Assembly (NCBI GenBank): GCA_007120055.1
Contig: SKOL01000008.1
Span: 1-9,885, forward strand
Source of the DNA: Anaerobacillus sp.
GTDB taxonomy: Bacteria > Bacillota > Bacilli > Bacillales_H > Anaerobacillaceae
Direction: 5' to 3'
Length of the DNA: 9,885 nucleotides
A program made the position numbers and the translations under genes. Position 1 is the first letter of the stretch. The number at the start of each line of letters is the position of its first letter. The notes under the pieces are model-generated. The model ran no database searches, was not told the DNA's origin, and saw nothing but the letters and a program-made list of their open reading frames with translations. Shown piece by piece: positions 6,031 through 9,885 of the stretch.

Positions 6031-7080
6031 ATGGGTGATCTCGGTATTTTAGTTACAAATTTACACCAAGAACAAATGTATTTTACCGATATCGCTAAAG
6101 CCGGTTGTAATAAAGGCATCAACGTTTACCTTTTTTTACCTACAACTATTAATCCGAACAAAAAAATCGCTAAAGGAAAAAGGTATTGCGATAAAACTAA
6201 CCAATGGGTAAATGAAACTTTTTCAATACCCTTATTTATTTATGATCGTTGTTTCTATGAAAATGAGACGACATATAAAAAACATTTCCCTAGTTTGTCT
6301 TGGTTAAAATCTCAACCGGAGATCGTATTTTTAGGGCACGGTCTTCCAAACAAATGGCTAGTATATAAATTATTAAGTAAGGATCCAACCATTTATTCGT
6401 TTTTGCCGGAAACTGTCCTTTTAAGCAATCGCTCGCAAGTTTCTTTTATGTTCAAAAAACATCATTCTATTTTATTTAAACCTGTGAGTGGATCGCAAGG
6501 AAAAGGGATTTTTGTATTATCAAAAGAAAACGAATCATTTTCCCTTTTAGCTAAAAAAGAGGGAGAGATTTTTTTCAAACGACTGACAGAAAAGCAAGTA
6601 GAACATCTGTTATATAAAGTAATGAAACGATACAAATATTTACTGCAACCGTTTCTTTCTTTAACAAACGAACAACAACAACCATTTGATTTACGTGTAT
6701 TTTTACAAAAAGATGCCCAAGGTCAATGGGGAGAAATCGGCAGAGGCATCCGTACTGGTAAAGTAGGCGATTTCACTTCTAATTTAGCAAGTGGAGGTAC
6801 AGTAGACTGTTATGATGACTGGCTTCGCTCTTTATCGAGTACGGCCCAAGTTGTCCTAAGAAAGAATTTAAGTAAATTAATCGAACGAATTCCAACCATG
6901 TTAGAAGAACATTACCCATTGTTTGAGTTAGGCCTAGATTTCGGCTTTGATAAAGAAGGCAGGCTTTGGCTTTTAGAAGTCAATTCTAAACCAGGAAGAA
7001 AAGTAATTCTCACTAGTTTTCCTAACAAAGAAAACCTTTTAGCAAACGGACCGATTAATTATTGTTTATTTTTACAGTAG
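6031..7080 (+). CDS. yheC: YheC-like ATP-grasp spore-coat-associated protein (second of four)
   Basis: A 349-residue YheC-type member, slightly shorter than the roughly 363 residues I recall for B. subtilis. It lacks the long YheD N-terminus and opens with LGILVTNLHQEQMYFTDIAK and then NVYLFLPTTINP, typical of YheC. IYDR (70-73) and LPNKW (105-109) correspond to YNR and DKWE of the YheD type. The ATP-grasp core is intact: K150 in FKPVSGSQGKG (149-159), QPF (206-208), FDLR with D220 and R222, NLASGG (251-256), ELGLDFGFDKEG with D303, and EVNSKPGR with E316 and N318. AAAGGAGG precedes the ATG by seven bases, the strongest ribosome site in the cluster. The TAG stop directly abuts repeat copy D, and the C-terminus ends soon after the last core motif. 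A ligase role in coat maturation is inferred from the family. Confidence 0.88.
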   Translation: MGDLGILVTNLHQEQMYFTDIAKAGCNKGINVYLFLPTTINPNKKIAKGKRYCDKTNQWVNETFSIPLFIYDRCFYENETTYKKHFPSLSWLKSQPEIVFLGHGLPNKWLVYKLLSKDPTIYSFLPETVLLSNRSQVSFMFKKHHSILFKPVSGSQGKGIFVLSKENESFSLLAKKEGEIFFKRLTEKQVEHLLYKVMKRYKYLLQPFLSLTNEQQQPFDLRVFLQKDAQGQWGEIGRGIRTGKVGDFTSNLASGGTVDCYDDWLRSLSSTAQVVLRKNLSKLIERIPTMLEEHYPLFELGLDFGFDKEGRLWLLEVNSKPGRKVILTSFPNKENLLANGPINYCLFLQ

Positions 7081-7195
7081 AGTGAATTTCATAATCACCT
7101 AAATTGAGCCATATCAAACTATATGTAATTGCGAGCGAATTAACGCAACTACATATAGATACTTAATGGCATTAAAATTCAATTATGAAATTCAT
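7081..7195 (+). repeat. Hairpin repeat copy D (about 115 bp), inside the ATP-grasp gene run
   Basis: It begins at the first base after the yheC-like TAG stop with AGTGAATTTCATAAT and ends with AATTATGAAATTCAT. GCCAT faces ATGGC, where copy C has GCCAC facing GTGGC, a paired change. The inner stem CTATATGTAATTGCG pairs with CGCAACTACATATAG at 14 of 15 positions. It ends 27 bases before the next start codon. If the four genes share a message, the hairpin forms between the second and third cistrons. Confidence 0.9.
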
Positions 7196-7222
7196 ATAAG
7201 ATAAAAAGGGAGTTGAATTTTC

Positions 7223-8620
7223 ATGAGTCTTGAAGCATTACCGTTAAAAAAAGAAGAAAGCCGCTCGAAAACTATTTATGTACCAATACATTTATTTAAA
7301 CAGTTTGTGGAAAAGGTTCAGTTTCCTAACACGATCTCTTTCGGCGCAAAAACCGTTGAGTGTAAAGTTGCACCTCACCCTGAAAAAAAAGATGAATATT
7401 TACTTTCGAGTGATTTGTGGGAACAGCTACTTATTCCACATGAAGGACCGATTAATTTAATACACAAAGATGAGGCATTGTATATCGGACCACTCGTTGG
7501 GATTTTCACCGCTGGTTTTACTCAATTTAATTTACGCCCGATTGGTGAACGTTCTCTATTTTTCGCAAAATTACTCTCTGTTCAACAAAAGGTTGGTGCT
7601 TTTTACTTCGTATTTGGTGCTCACCAAATTGATTGGGACGCAGGCACTATCAACGGATATTTTTATACGAAAGACGGTTGGAAGCAAACATTAGTACCAC
7701 TCCCTAATGTCGTTTATGACCGCCTTCCTAATCGAAAAGTAGAAAATCTCGAGGTTTCAAAGGAAGTAAAAAGTCGCCTTCAAACAGAATATGATATTCC
7801 ATGGTTCAACCCTGGATTTTTTAATAAATGGGAAATTCATCAACTTCTTGTGGGTGATGAAGAAGCAAGTAAACATTTACCAGAAAGTTTCTTTCAACCT
7901 TCATTCAACGAAATACAACAAATGCTAGAATCGCATAAACAAGTCTATATTAAGCCTGCAAACGGAAGTCTCGGCTTAGGTATCCAACAGCTGATTCAAA
8001 AAAAAGAGGAACCTTTCGTTTATTGTCGCTTTCGTAAGGATGAAGAAAACAGACTTAGAAGGTATTCTTCGTTAAAGCGATTGTTACGTAATCAGTTTCC
8101 ATATGGTTTTGATGAAATGATCGCTCAACAAGGCATTAACTTATTAAAGTGGAATAACAACCCGATCGATTTTCGCATTCATACGAATAAAGATGAAAAT
8201 GGCGTCTGGTCTGTTAGTGCAATCGCAGCTAAAATTGCAGGAACAGGAAGCATTACAACACATGTTAAAAGTGGTGGAGAAGTAAAAACGGTGAAAGAGC
8301 TTCTTCATGATATCGGCGCTCATTCAACCATCATTAAAAAGTTGCATAGTACAGCGCTTCTACTTAGCGAAAAAATTGATAAAAAAATGCCAGGATTTAT
8401 TGGTGAGATCGGCTTTGATATTGGAGTTGATCAAAACAACCATGTTTGGATGTTTGAAGCAAATTCAAAACCAGGAAGAACGATTTTTGCACATCCGAGA
8501 TTAAAAGCTGATGATTTACAGTCACGAAGGTTGCCACTAGAATATGCCGTCTATTTATTTAAAAGTTCCGTGGAAAAACAACCTGATCTCGTGAATGCCA
8601 ATGAATATTTTTTACGATGA
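7223..8620 (+). CDS. YheD-like ATP-grasp protein (third of four)
   Basis: A 465-residue second YheD-type paralogue. The N-terminal half holds IGPLVGIF (88-95), VVYDRLPNRKVE (163-174) and WFNPGFFNKWE (194-204). The ATP-grasp half has K244 in IKPANGSLGLGI (243-254), QQGI (302-305), IDFRIH with D317 and R319, THVKSGGE (346-353), GEIGFDIGVD with D399, and EANSKPGR with E412 and N414. All expected nucleotide- and metal-binding positions are kept, so it should be active. A GGGAG site lies about ten bases before the ATG. Compared with the first gene it has a different N-terminus and a THVKSGG motif, where the first has NIAKGG. This fits an old duplication rather than a recent copy. Its last 26 bases overlap the next gene. 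The substrate is unknown, and coat association is inferred from the family. Confidence 0.87.
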   Translation: MSLEALPLKKEESRSKTIYVPIHLFKQFVEKVQFPNTISFGAKTVECKVAPHPEKKDEYLLSSDLWEQLLIPHEGPINLIHKDEALYIGPLVGIFTAGFTQFNLRPIGERSLFFAKLLSVQQKVGAFYFVFGAHQIDWDAGTINGYFYTKDGWKQTLVPLPNVVYDRLPNRKVENLEVSKEVKSRLQTEYDIPWFNPGFFNKWEIHQLLVGDEEASKHLPESFFQPSFNEIQQMLESHKQVYIKPANGSLGLGIQQLIQKKEEPFVYCRFRKDEENRLRRYSSLKRLLRNQFPYGFDEMIAQQGINLLKWNNNPIDFRIHTNKDENGVWSVSAIAAKIAGTGSITTHVKSGGEVKTVKELLHDIGAHSTIIKKLHSTALLLSEKIDKKMPGFIGEIGFDIGVDQNNHVWMFEANSKPGRTIFAHPRLKADDLQSRRLPLEYAVYLFKSSVEKQPDLVNANEYFLR

Positions 8621-9776
8621 TAAAACGAAAACATGGCAATGCGATTGTCGAGAAAGACTTGTAATAGGCAAAAATCGACTTCCCCTTATTAATGATCAGG
8701 GAACTTTTAGAGATCCAGAGGACGGTTTTCATGTCAAAAAGTTCGGAGATAAAGTTGGTCCATTCATTGGTATTTTAACGAGTAAAGAAAATCGTCGTGA
8801 CTTTTACGGTAACCGCGCTACCTTTAAAAGAATTCAACGGTATTTACAGCAATATGGAGGCATTTCTTTCGTCATGATTCCTGAAGGACTTAAAGATGAC
8901 CATGTAGACGGTTATATTTTTCATAAAGGAGAATGGCGAGAAATGCGTTTTCCACTTCCCGACATTATTTATAATCGCGTTGTATCATATAGAGCAGAAC
9001 GTGGAAAAGGGTTGGCAACCGTAAAAGCATTAGCTACTAAGTATGCCATTCCTTTTTATAACCCGCATTTTTTTGAGAAGTGGGAAATGTATACTCATTT
9101 ACGTAGAAATCCAAAGATTGCAAAGCATTTGCCCCAAACTGATTTGCTTACTAGTAAAAATCAAATGCAAAAATGGTTGCAGCAAGAAAGGGAAGTTTTT
9201 ATTAAAGCTACTCTTAGCAACCGTGGCGAAGGGGTCGGTCTAGTCACGGTACTAGACGACGGCTTTCAATTAGCATCCAACACCGAGAAGCAACAGTTTA
9301 GTTGTATAGACGAAGTTTGGGATGAGTTAAGACGTCGCTTTAAAAGACGAACGCTTATTGTTCAAAAAAAAATATGGTTAAAGGACTTTGAAAGTCGCCC
9401 TTTCGACTTACGAGTCCTCGTACAACGCTGCAAAGATGTGTGGAACGTCAGTGGTATCGGTGTTCGCTGTGCAGGTGAAAATTCAATTACGACCCACGTT
9501 CCGAAAGGTGGAAGCATCCTTCCATTAGAACATGTGCAGGAACACCTAAATATAGAGGCTGTACATGACCTTGCCACAGTCATTGCCTATCAATTAGAAC
9601 TAACGTATGGCTATTTATGCGAGTTTTCGATGGATGTAGGCGTTGACCAAGAAGATCGAATATGGCTTTTCGAAGTGAATTCGAAACCGATGAAATTTGA
9701 TGAACCTCATATTCAAGAAAAAGCTCTGCATGGATTAGTGCAATGCTTTTATGATGATGCGGGGTTTGAGTTTTGA
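8595..9776 (+). CDS. Shorter YheD-like ATP-grasp protein with altered glycine loop (fourth of four)
   Basis: A 393-residue family member with an N-terminus shortened by about 35-45 residues relative to the YheD types. It keeps VGPFIGIL (54-61), IIYNRVVSYRAE (124-135) and FYNPHFFEKWE (154-164). The ATP-binding loop is unusual: after K204 it reads KATLSNRGEGVG where the siblings have KPxxGSxGxGI. It therefore loses the proline, the first loop glycine and the serine but keeps the last two glycines. The other core motifs are intact: VQK (256-258), FDLR with D271 and R273, THVPKGG (300-306), EFSMDVGVD with D347, and EVNSKP with E360 and N362. An in-frame TGA directly precedes the ATG at 8595, so the gene cannot start earlier; ATG 8601 is an alternative. 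No good ribosome site is seen. The 26-base overlap with the previous gene suggests translational coupling. The last codons and stop lie in a 7-bp tandem repeat. Confidence 0.85.
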   Translation: MPMNIFYDDKTKTWQCDCRERLVIGKNRLPLINDQGTFRDPEDGFHVKKFGDKVGPFIGILTSKENRRDFYGNRATFKRIQRYLQQYGGISFVMIPEGLKDDHVDGYIFHKGEWREMRFPLPDIIYNRVVSYRAERGKGLATVKALATKYAIPFYNPHFFEKWEMYTHLRRNPKIAKHLPQTDLLTSKNQMQKWLQQEREVFIKATLSNRGEGVGLVTVLDDGFQLASNTEKQQFSCIDEVWDELRRRFKRRTLIVQKKIWLKDFESRPFDLRVLVQRCKDVWNVSGIGVRCAGENSITTHVPKGGSILPLEHVQEHLNIEAVHDLATVIAYQLELTYGYLCEFSMDVGVDQEDRIWLFEVNSKPMKFDEPHIQEKALHGLVQCFYDDAGFEF

Positions 9777-9818
9777 GTTTTGAGTTTTGAGTTTTGAGTT
9801 TTGAGTTTTGAGTTTTGA
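9765..9818 (+). repeat. 7-bp tandem repeat (TTTTGAG, about 7.7 units) over a stop codon
   Basis: Six full TTTTGAG units (9771-9812) are flanked by a partial unit on each side. The first units encode the final Phe-Glu-Phe and the TGA stop of the fourth ATP-grasp gene. Because the unit is not a multiple of three and contains TGA, every reading frame entering the array meets a stop. Slippage would therefore change only the spacer before the terminator. Confidence 0.95.
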
Positions 9819-9857
9819 AAAGAGTCGCTTGGCAAGCCTCGCGACTCTTTTCTTTTT
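9818..9857 (+). terminator. Rho-independent terminator of the ATP-grasp cluster
   Basis: AAAAGAGTCGC (9818-9828) and GCGACTCTTTT (9841-9851) form a perfect 11-bp stem around a 12-base loop that can itself pair GGC with GCC. The downstream arm continues into TTTTCTTTTT. It closes the plus-strand gene run. The A-rich upstream arm could give weaker termination in the opposite direction. Confidence 0.92.
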
Positions 9858-9885
9858 AGTGCCTATCTCTTTCGTTATGCTTTCC

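Overview
The window is AT-rich with strong GGAGG-type ribosome sites, GTG starts and U-tract terminators. Its gene content matches the yhaO / yhaX / yheA / yheB / yheC-yheD neighbourhood of Bacillus chromosomes. It most likely comes from the chromosome of an endospore-forming Bacillaceae species outside the B. subtilis group. Gene names rest on recalled family features and synteny; no database search was possible.

Layout. Positions 1-625 (minus) hold the N-terminal 208 residues of a YhaO-like metallophosphoesterase, which runs off the left edge. Positions 626-1072 are gene-free and hold a candidate promoter, two copies (A, B) of a hairpin repeat of about 115 bp, and a terminator. On the minus strand follow a small Gly/Tyr-rich protein with a possible Sm-like N-terminus (1073-1423), a Cof-type HAD hydrolase (yhaX-like, 1529-2374), a YlbF-family protein (yheA, 2713-3063) and a DUF445 membrane protein (yheB, 3186-4322). 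A divergent intergenic region (4323-4643) carries repeat copy C and a candidate mother-cell promoter. The rest of the window is a plus-strand run of four consecutive ATP-grasp proteins of the YheC/YheD spore-coat-associated family: yheD-like (4644-6005), yheC-like (6031-7080), a second yheD-like gene (7223-8620) and a shorter, diverged fourth member (8595-9776). Repeat copy D lies between the second and third genes. The run ends in a 7-bp tandem repeat and a strong terminator.

How it fits together. YheC/YheD proteins are known as endospore-coat-associated, and their C-terminal half is an ATP-grasp fold, an architecture typical of carboxylate-amine ligases. Four adjacent paralogues suggest a multi-enzyme ligase set acting on a spore surface component; the substrate is unknown. 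One is a YheC type, two are full-length YheD types, and one has an altered ATP-binding loop. The yheA, yheB and yhaX homologues are conserved neighbours of unclear biochemical role.

The most distinctive non-coding feature is the four-copy repeat. It has matching terminal inverted repeats, can fold into one long hairpin, and shows paired base changes between copies. Two copies begin directly after the stop codon of a gene. This could be a small mobile element (MITE-like), a 3'-UTR RNA element, or both.
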